Below are positions 23,528-34,697 of a DNA stretch of 64,000 nt, piece by piece; position 1 is the first letter of the stretch, and every line of letters begins with the position of its first letter. The position numbers and the translations under genes were made by a program. Below the pieces are notes generated by a model. That model worked only from the letters and a program-made list of their open reading frames with translations, was not told the origin of the DNA and did not search any database. This stretch comes from Deltaproteobacteria bacterium (GTDB taxonomy: Bacteria; Myxococcota_A; UBA796; SXON01): contig CANLGL010000020.1 in NCBI GenBank assembly GCA_947490345.1, forward strand, positions 1 through 64,000, in the 5' to 3' direction.

Positions 23528-24286
23528 TCAGCCGTCGCCGCGCTCGATCTCCGCCATCCGCTGGCGCACGACCTGCCTGACAATCGCCGGCAACTCCTCG
23601 CGCAGCGCGTCCTCCACCGCGACCTCCACCATTTCGCGGAACGCCGGGGAGCTGCTCATCGCCTTGTTCAGGACCGCCTCGACCACCTGCGGCAGCACCG
23701 CAAGAATCGCGCGCTCCATGGCAGGGCCGACGACGCTGGGATCCACCGCGACGGGAGGAAGCGCGCGCCAATCGCGGGGCAAGAAGCTGGCAAGGCGCTC
23801 GTCCCCAACCGAGGCGAGCGCCTCGAAGGCGAGAGTGGCAGGCTCAGGCGAGGGAGCATCGACCTCGACCTCCGTGAGGGGTTCGAGCGTCAAACCGGCA
23901 TCGAGCACGTCATCCTCGCCCGTCAGGGGGCCGAGCGCCGCCTCGAGTTGGCGGCGCACGGCGTCCACGGTGAACGGCCGGGAAAGGCGGACGGCGCCGA
24001 CCTCCGCTGCCCGCTCCGCGTTGAACACGTCAAATCCGCCCGAGACCAGAATCACCGCCGCGGCAGGGTGCTGGCCGCGAACGTGGCGTGCAAAGTCGTA
24101 GGCATTCCCGCGAGGAAGATTGATCGCCGCGAGCACCGCCACCACAACATCGTGCTTGAGGACCTCTTCGGCCTCCGCCGCGTCCCGAACGGCGCGCACC
24201 GTGAAGCGCGTGCCCGCCAGGGCGTGTGACACCCGCTCGGCCGTCTGCACAACGGTATCCACCACGAGGACCACAGAGCCGGACAT
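23528..24286 (-). CDS. Degenerate response-regulator receiver protein
   Basis: Protein of 252 residues. Residues 1-120 have the CheY-like receiver pattern (VVLVVDTVVQTAERV, then VLAAINLPRGNAYDF, VILVSGGFD and the VRLSRPF end). The phosphoacceptor Asp is replaced by Ala (LAAINLP where LLDINLP is usual) and the acidic pocket has Asp-Thr instead of Asp-Asp; the Lys of the KPF motif is Arg. It is therefore likely phosphorylation-independent. A Pro/Glu linker follows. The helical C-terminus (about 185-252, VVEAVLNKAMSS ... EDALREELPAIVRQVVRQRMAEIE) resembles C-terminal tails of deltaproteobacterial receiver proteins. Role unknown. Confidence 0.7.
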   Translation of the reverse strand: MSGSVVLVVDTVVQTAERVSHALAGTRFTVRAVRDAAEAEEVLKHDVVVAVLAAINLPRGNAYDFARHVRGQHPAAAVILVSGGFDVFNAERAAEVGAVRLSRPFTVDAVRRQLEAALGPLTGEDDVLDAGLTLEPLTEVEVDAPSPEPATLAFEALASVGDERLASFLPRDWRALPPVAVDPSVVGPAMERAILAVLPQVVEAVLNKAMSSSPAFREMVEVAVEDALREELPAIVRQVVRQRMAEIERGDG

Positions 24287-24300
24287 ACGCCGCAGTTATC

Positions 24301-25119
24301 CTAGTTGACGACGGCGGCGTGGATGACGCGCGTTACCACTTCAATCTTCTGACCGTCCTCGGTCGTCAGGGTGTCGGCGTTCTGTACGGTCACGTAAAGG
24401 TTGGTGACGTCAGGCTCGATCGCCGTGTTCATCAGGCCCCAGACGTCCTCGTCGATGGAATATGCAGTGTTTCCACCGGTGTTACAGGTGACCGAATCCA
24501 CCAGTTCGCCGCCCGACTCGGCCCGGATCTGCACCCACGCGTCCTGCCAGCCCTCGCTGGTCCAGCTGACGTCGACGGACTGCCCGAAAACCAGCCCGGT
24601 GGCCTCGTCGTAGTCGCTGATCTCCACCTCGTCGAAGGTGCCTGCCTTCGGCGTGCGGGCGCCGGAGAAAACCCCGGCCGCGGTGATTTCCGTTCCCTCG
24701 CCGATCAGGTCGTCTGCGTACGCGCAGTTCTCCACCGAGCCGAAGACGTCGTCGTAGTAGAAGCCATCTGACTTCAACTGCAACGCGCCGCTGGAGTCGC
24801 CATTGGCCCAGGACGGGCTGTCGCCGTCGGGAATGTCCGTGCCGCCGCTCCCGGCGTCGCTGGGGAACATGTCGAGTCCCGCGGTACAACCGGTGGCGGG
24901 GAGCTTGCGGGTGACGAGGTCGTCGGGGGCGTACTCCAACGCCACTTCGTAGCTGAAGACGCCGTCATAGTAGGTGATGTCGGTCTCCGTCCGCTCCTCA
25001 CACTGCCAGGTGTAGACGTCGGCGTACAAGCGCGCGTCATCGTCACCGCCCTGGCCAAGCGCAATCTTGTAGGGGTCGCACGCGGCAAGCGCCAGGAGCA
25101 TCGGGGTCAAGTTCTTCAT
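24301..25119 (-). CDS. Hypothetical lipoprotein
   Basis: Protein of 272 residues beginning MKNLTPMLLALAAC (lipobox Cys at 14, one Lys in the n-region); ATG 25119 is preferred to TTG 25125. The mature part is acidic and rich in Asp/Tyr/Trp, with four further Cys. Segments such as GQSVDVSWTSEGWQDAWVQI and VTNLYVTVQNADTL suggest beta-sandwich strands. No family recognised. It is transcribed away from the tRNA-Leu gene. Confidence 0.7.
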   Translation of the reverse strand: MKNLTPMLLALAACDPYKIALGQGGDDDARLYADVYTWQCEERTETDITYYDGVFSYEVALEYAPDDLVTRKLPATGCTAGLDMFPSDAGSGGTDIPDGDSPSWANGDSSGALQLKSDGFYYDDVFGSVENCAYADDLIGEGTEITAAGVFSGARTPKAGTFDEVEISDYDEATGLVFGQSVDVSWTSEGWQDAWVQIRAESGGELVDSVTCNTGGNTAYSIDEDVWGLMNTAIEPDVTNLYVTVQNADTLTTEDGQKIEVVTRVIHAAVVN

Positions 25120-25157
25120 CGACAAAGTCTCCGTCTTGTCTATCGTAGCCGGGCAGG

Positions 25158-25185
25158 TTGCCAGAGCGAGGGCGGGGTGTAAAAC
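25158..25185 (+). promoter_or_regulatory. Possible promoter of tRNA-Leu
   Basis: TTGCCA (25158-25163) and TAAAAC (25180-25185) are separated by 16 bp, and the -10 box lies about 20 bp before the mature tRNA 5' end. Both boxes match the sigma-70 consensus at four of six positions. Confidence 0.4.
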
Positions 25186-25204
25186 GATGGTCCAGCTTAG
25201 CCCG

Positions 25205-25290
25205 GGGGGCGTGGCGGAATGGCAGACGCAGGGGATTCAAAATCCCCCGAGTGTATACTCTTGTGGGTTCAACTCCCACCGCCCCCACCA
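25205..25290 (+). tRNA. tRNA-Leu (anticodon CAA)
   Basis: The full cloverleaf can be drawn. Acceptor GGGGGCG (25205-25211) pairs with CGCCCCC (25280-25286). The D-stem is GCG/CGC. Anticodon stem GGGGA/TCCCC encloses the loop TTCAAAA with CAA at 25238-25240. A long class II variable arm (CGAGTGTATACTCTT) and T-stem GTGGG/CCCAC with loop TTCAACT follow. Discriminator A and an encoded CCA (25288-25290) end it. It decodes UUG. Confidence 0.97.
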
Positions 25291-25313
25291 CCGTTCGCAA
25301 CGAGGTTCTCCGC

Positions 25314-25505
25314 ATGTTCAAGTTGGATCCGGAGAGCGCCGCTGCGATCATTGCCGAAGAGGCTGCGCTCGCGACGCTGCGCCAGTATCCAGTCGAAACG
25401 GTGCTGGCCGCGATCGAGGACACCGACAACATCGCCGATGAGGAGGGCGCCTTCAACGCGCTGATGGAGGCGATGTACTCGCTGCGACCGGTCGGGTACC
25501 TCTAG
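25314..25505 (+). CDS. Small hypothetical protein
   Basis: Protein of 63 residues (MFKLDPESAAAIIAEE ... SLRPVGYL), acidic and mostly helical by composition, with no signal peptide. ATG 25314 has GAGG at 25302-25305, eight bases upstream. It begins 23 bp after the tRNA and may be co-transcribed with it. No family recognised. Confidence 0.55.
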   Translation: MFKLDPESAAAIIAEEAALATLRQYPVETVLAAIEDTDNIADEEGAFNALMEAMYSLRPVGYL

Positions 25506-25510
25506 CAATC

Positions 25511-25528
25511 CCACCGTGCGCGCGGTGG
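25511..25528 (+). terminator. GC-rich hairpin, possible terminator
   Basis: CCACCG (25511-25516) pairs with CGGTGG (25523-25528) around a 6-base loop, 5 bp after the stop of the small ORF. No T-run follows, so at best it is a weak or factor-assisted terminator. Confidence 0.3.
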
Positions 25529-25579
25529 CCCCGGAAACGACGGTGAGCTAGACGAGGGCCCGATCCCCGAGGCCGCCAC

Positions 25580-26074
25580 ATGCTCACCGTCTACCTGTTG
25601 ACCAACCTCATCGCCTGCAGCGAGCCGCCGCCGCCGCCCCCTCCCCCGGCGCCGCCGAAGGCCGTCGAGCCGCCGCCGCCCCCCCCCGTGGCCGCGCCGG
25701 CACCGACCGGGCCCTACACCCCCGATCCGTTGGCGCAAACGGCGTATGACGCCGCGAAGGCCGCGGGCGCCGACGCCAAGACCAATCCCAAGGTCGCTGA
25801 TGCCGCGGTCCTCGCCGCCGGAAAGGTCCAGTACGAAAAGTGTCAAACCTGCCACGGCGCCACCGGCGCCGGCGATGGCATCGCTGGGGCGGCACTTCCC
25901 CAGAAGCCCGCGCAATTCACCTGGGACGAGCGCTGGGCCGCGACGTCAGCGGGCACCAAACACTGGATCGTCCAAAATGGCATCGCTGCAACGTCCATGG
26001 CCCCGCTCGGGCTCACCGACGACCAGGCCTGGGAGGTACTGACCTATATCGAAGCCGAGCTTCGCAAGAAGTAG
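25580..26074 (+). CDS. Lipoprotein monohaem cytochrome c
   Basis: Protein of 164 residues with the uncharged signal MLTVYLLTNLIAC (Cys 13), a Pro/Ala-rich tether to about residue 55 and a cytochrome c domain. Haem site CQTCH is at about 92-96; the likely axial Met is in AATSMAPLG, and the last helix is AWEVLTYIEAELRK. It lies 124 bp upstream of actA and is read in the same direction, so it is a likely electron carrier to or from alternative complex III. Confidence 0.85.
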   Translation: MLTVYLLTNLIACSEPPPPPPPPAPPKAVEPPPPPPVAAPAPTGPYTPDPLAQTAYDAAKAAGADAKTNPKVADAAVLAAGKVQYEKCQTCHGATGAGDGIAGAALPQKPAQFTWDERWAATSAGTKHWIVQNGIAATSMAPLGLTDDQAWEVLTYIEAELRKK

Positions 26075-26198
26075 GCGAGTGAGCGGCCTCGGCGAAAACC
26101 CCTCGCCGGCGCCGGTCCGCACCCTTGTGTGACCGGCCCCACCGCATTAGGGTGGCGCGCCTCTCTCCCCCCCCCCTACCGGCCAGAAGGCTGGAGGC

Positions 26199-26852
26199 AT
26201 GATGCGACAGCTCACCCGAGCCACCCTGGCATTTGCGCTCACGATGGGCGTGGGTATCGGGTTGGCGGCGGCGAACGCGGCCGAGACCGCGTCGGACGAA
26301 GAGACCTTCACCATCGGGATGAAGAACCTCCTGCCCCCCGCGCTCTTTGATGACAACCTCGTCGTGACGGTCGGTGATCCGCAGGCGGAAGCGAAGCCGC
26401 AGCCCATCGCCTTCACCCACGAACGCCACGTCACGACGCTCGGCATGGACTGCAACTACTGCCACAGCAATGCGCGCAAGGGCGTCCACGCCGGAGTGCC
26501 CGCCACCAGCGTATGCATGGGCTGCCACGCGCTCATCGACACCACCGACCGTCCTGAGCTGGTCAAGCTCAAGGACTACTGGGACAAGGGTGCGGTGATC
26601 CCCTGGGAAAAGGTGCACGACCTTCCCGACTACGTGTACTTCTCCCACAAACGCCACGTGATTGCCGGCCTGGATTGCCAGGAATGTCACGGGCAGGTGC
26701 AGGACATGACGGTCAACCAGCGGGTTTCCTCGCTGAAGATGGGTTGGTGCCTGGACTGCCACGCGCAGCATCCGAGCATCGACGAAAACTACGGAACCAA
26801 GGCAGAACTTCGGCGCGCTGAGCTGAAGGACTGCTGGACCTGCCACAAGTAG
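26199..26852 (+). CDS. actA: Alternative complex III subunit ActA, pentahaem cytochrome c
   Basis: Multihaem subunit of the quinol:cytochrome c/oxidase oxidoreductase (ACIII). Five haem motifs are visible: CNYCH, CMGCH, CQECH, CLDCH and CWTCH (the last six residues are CWTCHK). The N-terminal hydrophobic segment (about 8-27) is the membrane anchor or signal. GGAGG at 26193-26197 suits the second ATG (26202, four-base spacing) better than the first (26199), so the true start may be 26202. It is the first gene of actABCDEF. Confidence 0.92.
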   Translation: MMRQLTRATLAFALTMGVGIGLAAANAAETASDEETFTIGMKNLLPPALFDDNLVVTVGDPQAEAKPQPIAFTHERHVTTLGMDCNYCHSNARKGVHAGVPATSVCMGCHALIDTTDRPELVKLKDYWDKGAVIPWEKVHDLPDYVYFSHKRHVIAGLDCQECHGQVQDMTVNQRVSSLKMGWCLDCHAQHPSIDENYGTKAELRRAELKDCWTCHK

Positions 26853-26863
26853 CGGGAGCCACG

Positions 26864-29988
<3,125 letters not shown>

Positions 29989-29989
<1 letters not shown>

Positions 29990-31320
29990 TGTCAGACAAG
30001 CTCACCTACTCCCAGGTCAACCGCGATGTGATGCGGCCCCTGTTCAATGCCACCTCGTTGTGGTGGGGTTTCATGGCCATCGTCGGCCTGGGGCTGGCCT
30101 ACGGCGCCGTCTGCTGGGGCATCCAGTTGGTGTGGGGGCTCGGCGTCGCCGGGTACCACCCCCCGGTTTTCTGGGGCGTGTACATCACGACCTTCGTCTT
30201 CTGGGTCGGCATCGGCCACGCTGGGACGCTGATCAGCGCGATCCTCTTCTTGACGCGAAGCCGCTGGCGCACCGGCATCTACCGGGCGGCAGAGGCGATG
30301 ACCATCTTCGCCGTCATGACCGCCGCGCTCTTCCCGGCGATTCACGTCGGTCGGGCGTGGCAGGCCTACTGGCTTTTCCCGTACCCCAATCAGCGTCAGC
30401 TCTGGCAGAACTTCAAGTCGCCGCTGATGTGGGACGTCTTCGCGATCAGCACGTACTTCACCGTGTCGACGGTCTTCTTCCTCATTGGTCTCGTCCCTGA
30501 CATCGCCGCGGTCCGCGACAACACCCGCGGCTGGACCCGCAGGCTCTACGCCGCGATGGCGCTGGGCTGGCGCGGCACCGACAGGCAGTGGCACCACTAC
30601 ATGGCCGCGTACGGCTTCTTCGCCGCGCTCGCCACGCCCCTGGTGCTCTCCGTGCACAGCGTCGTGTCCTGGGACTTCGCCATGGCGAACACCCCCGGCT
30701 GGCACAGCACGATCTTCCCGCCCTACTTCGTTGCCGGCGCCATCTACTCGGGCTGCGCGATGGTCATCACCTTGATGTTGCCGCTGACCAAGTTCTTCAA
30801 GCTTGAGGCGTACATCCACATCTGGCACTTCGAGCACCTCGCCAAGTTGTGCATGTTCACCGGCGGCATTCTGACCTATGCCTACGGCACGGAGTACTTC
30901 GTCGCCTGGTACTCGGACAACCCCTACGAATGGGGCGTCTTCGTCGACCGCGTGGTCGGCAAGTACTGGTGGGTCTTCTGGATCATGTTCATGTGCAACT
31001 GCGTCCTGCCGCTGGTGTGGTGGTTCAAGAAGGTCCGCACCTCGTTCATGGGCCTCTTCGTGGTGAGCCTGATCATCAACGTCGGCATGTGGTTCGAGCG
31101 TTTCAACATCATCGCCAGCTCGTTGGCGCACAGCTTCGATCCGGCCGCGTGGGTGTACTACACCCCCACGTACATCGAGATTGGCATCCTCATCTTCTCG
31201 TTCGCGTGGTTCCTCCTCTGGTTCCTCTTGTTCGTCAAGATCATGCCCAGCGTCGCGATCGCCGAGGTCAAAGAGACGCTTCGTCCGCCGCTCAAGTCTG
31301 AAGGGGTCGCCGCCAAATGA
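29989..31320 (+). CDS. actC: Alternative complex III subunit ActC, NrfD-like quinol-binding membrane protein
   Basis: Polytopic integral membrane subunit (443 residues, about ten hydrophobic helices) of the NrfD/PsrC family, expected to bind quinol. Landmarks are WGVYITTFVFWVGIGHAGTL, TALFPAIHVGRAW, SVHSVVSWDFA and FEHLAKLCMFTGG. It overlaps actB by one base and actD by four (ATGA), as expected for co-translated membrane-complex subunits. Confidence 0.93.
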
Positions 31321-31853
31321 GCACCGCCGCAGCCACCACCGCCGCCGACGTGGCCGTCAAGGCCGTCTACAAGCAGCTGGATTGCCTCTTGCAGGCAATC
31401 CACGACCTGCAGGCCGCCGGCTTCACCGACTTCCAGGTCATGAGCCCCTTCCCCCGGCACGAGATCGAGGACCTGATGTACAAGGGCGAGCCGAGCCCCA
31501 TTCGCTGGATGACGCTGGCGGGCGGCATCACCGGCGGCACCATGATCTTCACCCTGGCTTCGCTCACCCACGCGAACTGGCCGATGATCATCCCCGGCGG
31601 CAAGCCGCTGATCTCCATCCCGCCCTTCCTGGTCATCACCTTCGAAGGGACGATCCTCTGGGCGTCGATGATGACCCTGTTTGGACTGCTCATCCACTGC
31701 GGGCTGCCGGCCACCAACCTGCACCCCGCCATCGAGGACCCCCGCTTCACCAACGACTGCTTCGGCATCGTGTTCACGAGCACCGGCGGGCAGACCGCCA
31801 AGATCCTGCACATCCTCGAACACTCCGGCGCCATCGAGGTCTCCAATGGTTGA
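31317..31853 (+). CDS. actD: Alternative complex III subunit ActD (DUF3341)
   Basis: Membrane subunit of ACIII with two central helices. The 178 residues show the DUF3341 layout: soluble N-terminus with FTDFQVMSPFPRHEIEDL, then GGITGGTMIF and, after the loop NWPMIIPGGKPLISIPPF, a second helix (ITFEGTILWASMMTLFG), then DPRFTNDCFGI. It overlaps actC and actE. Confidence 0.9.
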   Translation: MSTAAATTAADVAVKAVYKQLDCLLQAIHDLQAAGFTDFQVMSPFPRHEIEDLMYKGEPSPIRWMTLAGGITGGTMIFTLASLTHANWPMIIPGGKPLISIPPFLVITFEGTILWASMMTLFGLLIHCGLPATNLHPAIEDPRFTNDCFGIVFTSTGGQTAKILHILEHSGAIEVSNG

Positions 31854-32535
31854 GCGCTTCTCACGCAAACGATGGCTCGTCGGCGGGCTCATGCTCGTCT
31901 CGGCGGCCGCATGGGCTTCCCCCTGGGACATCGACATGGTCGATGCGATCATGTTCAAGGCCTACGAGTGGGAGATGAAGCCGCAGCCCGCGGATGTCGT
32001 CTCGCGCGAGTCCGTTGGCGCCCCTTTGCCGCGCGAGGCTGGCTACTACCAGAACGCCGCAATCGCGACCGTGTCCCGCACGGACATGCCGGCGGTGGAC
32101 GCGCTGACCGACCCGTACGCCGGTGACGTCAACCACGCGGAGCGGGGCCAGAAGCTGTTTCGGATCAACTGCGCGCCCTGCCACGGACTTGAGGGCAAGG
32201 GCGACGGTCCGGTCACCAAGAACGACGTCGCGACGGGTGTGCGCCGCTTCATGATGGCGGCGCCGATGCTCTCCGGGCCGTCGTCCCGGACGGCCAAGCT
32301 GACCGATGGCTTCCTCTACTCCTACATCCGTAACGGCGGCAACGGCAGCCTCGGCGCCACCACCGAGCGTCCTGCAGGCGTCGCGGCGATCGGCGCCGGA
32401 ATGCCGGCCTACGGCGCACTGTTGACCGACGCTGAGCGCTGGTCGGTGGTCGCCTACATGCGCACCCTCCCGGGCTCGGCCTACGCGCCCCCCGCCCCGG
32501 CCGCGCCCCCCTCTGCAACGGAAACGCCGCAATGA
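31846..32535 (+). CDS. actE: Alternative complex III subunit ActE, monohaem cytochrome c
   Basis: Cytochrome c subunit of 229 residues. ATG 31846 overlaps the end of actD by 8 bp. Signal: SRKRWLVGGLMLVSAAAWA with no lipobox Cys, unlike the lipid-anchored ActE described in other bacteria. Haem motif CAPCHG is near residue 109, the probable Met ligand is in GAGMPAYGALLT, and a Pro/Ala tail follows. It receives electrons within ACIII and passes them on. Its stop overlaps the actF start. Confidence 0.9.
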   Translation: MVERFSRKRWLVGGLMLVSAAAWASPWDIDMVDAIMFKAYEWEMKPQPADVVSRESVGAPLPREAGYYQNAAIATVSRTDMPAVDALTDPYAGDVNHAERGQKLFRINCAPCHGLEGKGDGPVTKNDVATGVRRFMMAAPMLSGPSSRTAKLTDGFLYSYIRNGGNGSLGATTERPAGVAAIGAGMPAYGALLTDAERWSVVAYMRTLPGSAYAPPAPAAPPSATETPQ

Positions 32536-33869
32536 GCGAAGAAGTCGACTTCGTCGCCGCCACGCGGCGGACCGTGGGCCCTGGCCCGGACGTACGCGCG
32601 ACGGTGGAAAGCACCCCCCGCGCCCTCCCCGACGGCACCATGAAGATGGGCCTCATCGGCATCGGCATCGGCCTGGCGTCCCTCGCCTACGGCTTGAGCA
32701 CCGAATCGCACCGCACGCTCGGCGCGCTTTTGGTGTGCGTCGTCTACTTCATGGCGGTGGCCCAGGGCGGACTGATGTTCTCCGTGGTGCAGACGCTGAC
32801 CTTCGGTCGGTGGACGCGGCCGTTCAAGCGCATCGCCGAATCGTTCTGGTTCTTCATGCCGGTGAACTACGCGATCTACGCCACCTTCCTCCTTGCGGGT
32901 GGGCTTGAGCTCTATCCGTGGTTGCATGAGGACATGCCGGCGCACAAGGCGATCTGGCTCCAGCCCGGCTTCTTCGTGGCGCGCCAGTTGGCGATGCTCG
33001 GCGTGCTGATGGTTTTGGACTTCGTGTTCATCCGGAACAGCATGCGGGCCGACATGGGCGTGGCTGCGGAGACGCTCGGCACCCGCGCGCCGGCCTTCTG
33101 GGCCAACCTCACCGGCGGCTGGCGCGGCAAGGCCGTCGAAGCTGAAGAGACCTACCAGAAGAACATCCGCCTCGCGCCGGTGATCGTCATCCTCTACGCG
33201 ATCTTCTTCAGTCTGTTCGCCGTCGACGCGATGATGAGCCTGTCGCCACACTGGTACGCCAACATGTTCCCGGCGTGGACCTTTGTGTCGAGCTTCTGGC
33301 TCGGCATCAACTGGATCTGCATCGTGAGCGTGTTCTTCGGCGCCTGGCTGAAGATCGACAAGCTGCTCACGCCGAAGCACTTCCACGACCTCGGCAAGAT
33401 GATGTTTGCCCTGGGCATCTTCTGGACCTACAACTTCTTCGCGCACCTGCTGCCCATCTGGTACGGCAACATGCCGGAAGAGACCTGGTACCTCATTCTG
33501 CGCATGTACATCGAGCCGTGGTCGGGCCTGTCCAAGGTCGTGATCTCGATGTGTTTCTTCATTCCGTTCACCGTGCTGTTGAGCCGCGGAATCAAGAAGA
33601 CGCCGAGGTCGCTCGTCGCGGTCGCCATCGTCATCGCGATCGGGGTATTCCTCGAGCGCTTCATCCTGATCATGCCGGCCGTGTGGTTCAAGAACGACCT
33701 GCCGATCGGCCTCGTGGAGATCGGGTTGGTGATCGGCTTTGTCTCGGCCTTCCTGACCGTGGTGCTCAACGTGCTCGCGCGGGTCCCGGCCGTGCCGATC
33801 AGTGATCCCTTCATGCACCCGCACCCCGACGATGTGCACATCCACGTCGGCAGCGCACACTCGCACTGA
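32532..33869 (+). CDS. actF: Alternative complex III subunit ActF, NrfD-like membrane protein
   Basis: Second polytopic NrfD-like subunit, 445 residues with about ten helices. Landmarks are FMAVAQGGLMFSVVQTLTFG, RWTRPFKRIAESFWFFMP, FFSLFAVDAMMSLSPHWYA and NFFAHLLPIWYGN, as in ActF. The C-terminus is His-rich (HPHPDDVHIHVG). It ends the cluster; no cytochrome oxidase genes follow, although many ACIII clusters are adjacent to them. Confidence 0.92.
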   Translation: MSEEVDFVAATRRTVGPGPDVRATVESTPRALPDGTMKMGLIGIGIGLASLAYGLSTESHRTLGALLVCVVYFMAVAQGGLMFSVVQTLTFGRWTRPFKRIAESFWFFMPVNYAIYATFLLAGGLELYPWLHEDMPAHKAIWLQPGFFVARQLAMLGVLMVLDFVFIRNSMRADMGVAAETLGTRAPAFWANLTGGWRGKAVEAEETYQKNIRLAPVIVILYAIFFSLFAVDAMMSLSPHWYANMFPAWTFVSSFWLGINWICIVSVFFGAWLKIDKLLTPKHFHDLGKMMFALGIFWTYNFFAHLLPIWYGNMPEETWYLILRMYIEPWSGLSKVVISMCFFIPFTVLLSRGIKKTPRSLVAVAIVIAIGVFLERFILIMPAVWFKNDLPIGLVEIGLVIGFVSAFLTVVLNVLARVPAVPISDPFMHPHPDDVHIHVGSAHSH

Positions 33870-33877
33870 TCCTCAGA

Positions 33878-34012
33878 GGGGGAAAGGGCTGCGCCCTCTC
33901 CCCTACCGGTCCGTTCCCTCCGGCCTCCAAGCTGCGCTTTCCGGCCTCCGGCGCACCGCGCGTTCATAACGCGCGGTGACGCGGCCCTCTCCCCTCTCGG
34001 CCCAGCCGCAGA
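33878..34012. repeat. Two-hairpin intergenic element, copy B
   Basis: Homologous to 23320-23455. Hairpin 1 is at 33878-33903 (GGGG.., AGGGC, loop TGC, GCCCT, ..CCCC). Hairpin 2 is at 33954-33978, an 11-bp perfect stem CACCGCGCGTT / AACGCGCGGTG with loop CAT. Three stem positions differ from copy A and all three are compensated on the other arm. It lies directly after actF; the rest of the 228-bp gap (34013-34097) shows no gene. Confidence 0.7.
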
Positions 34013-34097
34013 GCGGAGGCGCAGGACGGCAAGCTTCAGGGGAATTGGCCACTGCAGCCTCTCCGCGGCGCGGGACGCGAATTAGCATCTCCCGGCC

Positions 34098-34556
34098 GTG
34101 ATCGAAGTCACCCGCGACGACCTGATTCGCCTCTGCGCCCCGATCGCGGCCGTGGCGGCGCGGCTCGGAACCACCGACGGCGCGGCTCTGGAAGCCGCGC
34201 TGGATGCTCTGTCCACCGACGAGCTCGAAGCCACCGCGCTCGCAGCGCATGCGGCGGGCTGGCTGACGCCCAAGGAGGCGGGCGGCGTCCGCTTCGGGCG
34301 CATCAGCCGACCCAGCGCCGACACCCACGGCCACAGCATCGACGCCGTCGACATGGACGGCCCGGCCGCGGGCGCCCACACCCACCCCCGTGGCGAGGTT
34401 GAGCTCTGCATCGATCTGATCGGCCAGCCCGCTTTCGACGGGCGGCGGGCGCGCTTTCAGAGCTATCCGCCCGGCAGCCGGCACGTCCCGACCGTCAGTG
34501 GGGGCAGGATGCTGATCCTGTACTTCTTGCCGGGGGGGGAGATCGACTTCGGGTAG
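34098..34556 (+). CDS. DUF4863 family protein (4-hydroxylaminobenzoate lyase/PnbB-like)
   Basis: Cytoplasmic protein of 152 residues. The C-terminal half (GEVELCIDLIGQPAFDG, then YPPGSRHVPTVSGGRMLILYFLPGG) matches what I recall of DUF4863, the family of PnbB, which releases ammonia from 4-hydroxylaminobenzoate in nitrobenzoate degradation. HTHPRGE gives a possible cupin-like metal site. No nitroaromatic genes are nearby, so the lyase activity is uncertain here. It is a lone gene between repeat copy B and the convergent phosphatase. Confidence 0.6.
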   Translation: MIEVTRDDLIRLCAPIAAVAARLGTTDGAALEAALDALSTDELEATALAAHAAGWLTPKEAGGVRFGRISRPSADTHGHSIDAVDMDGPAAGAHTHPRGEVELCIDLIGQPAFDGRRARFQSYPPGSRHVPTVSGGRMLILYFLPGGEIDFG

Positions 34557-34697
34557 GGGGTGAGGGAAAAGCAGGATCCCGCGCCACAGGCCGCGGGCGC
34601 CGCTCCCTCCCGGTCGCCCGGAAGAAACCGGCCCAGAGCGATAGCCCGGAGACGCGAAGCGGCGGCCGCCAATATGGCTCGGTCGCGACAGCAACGA
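34557..34697. other. Intergenic gap between convergent genes
   Basis: Non-coding G+C-rich sequence between the stops of the DUF4863 gene and the phosphatase. I see short GC inverted repeats but no convincing terminator and no ORF with coding character. Confidence 0.4.
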
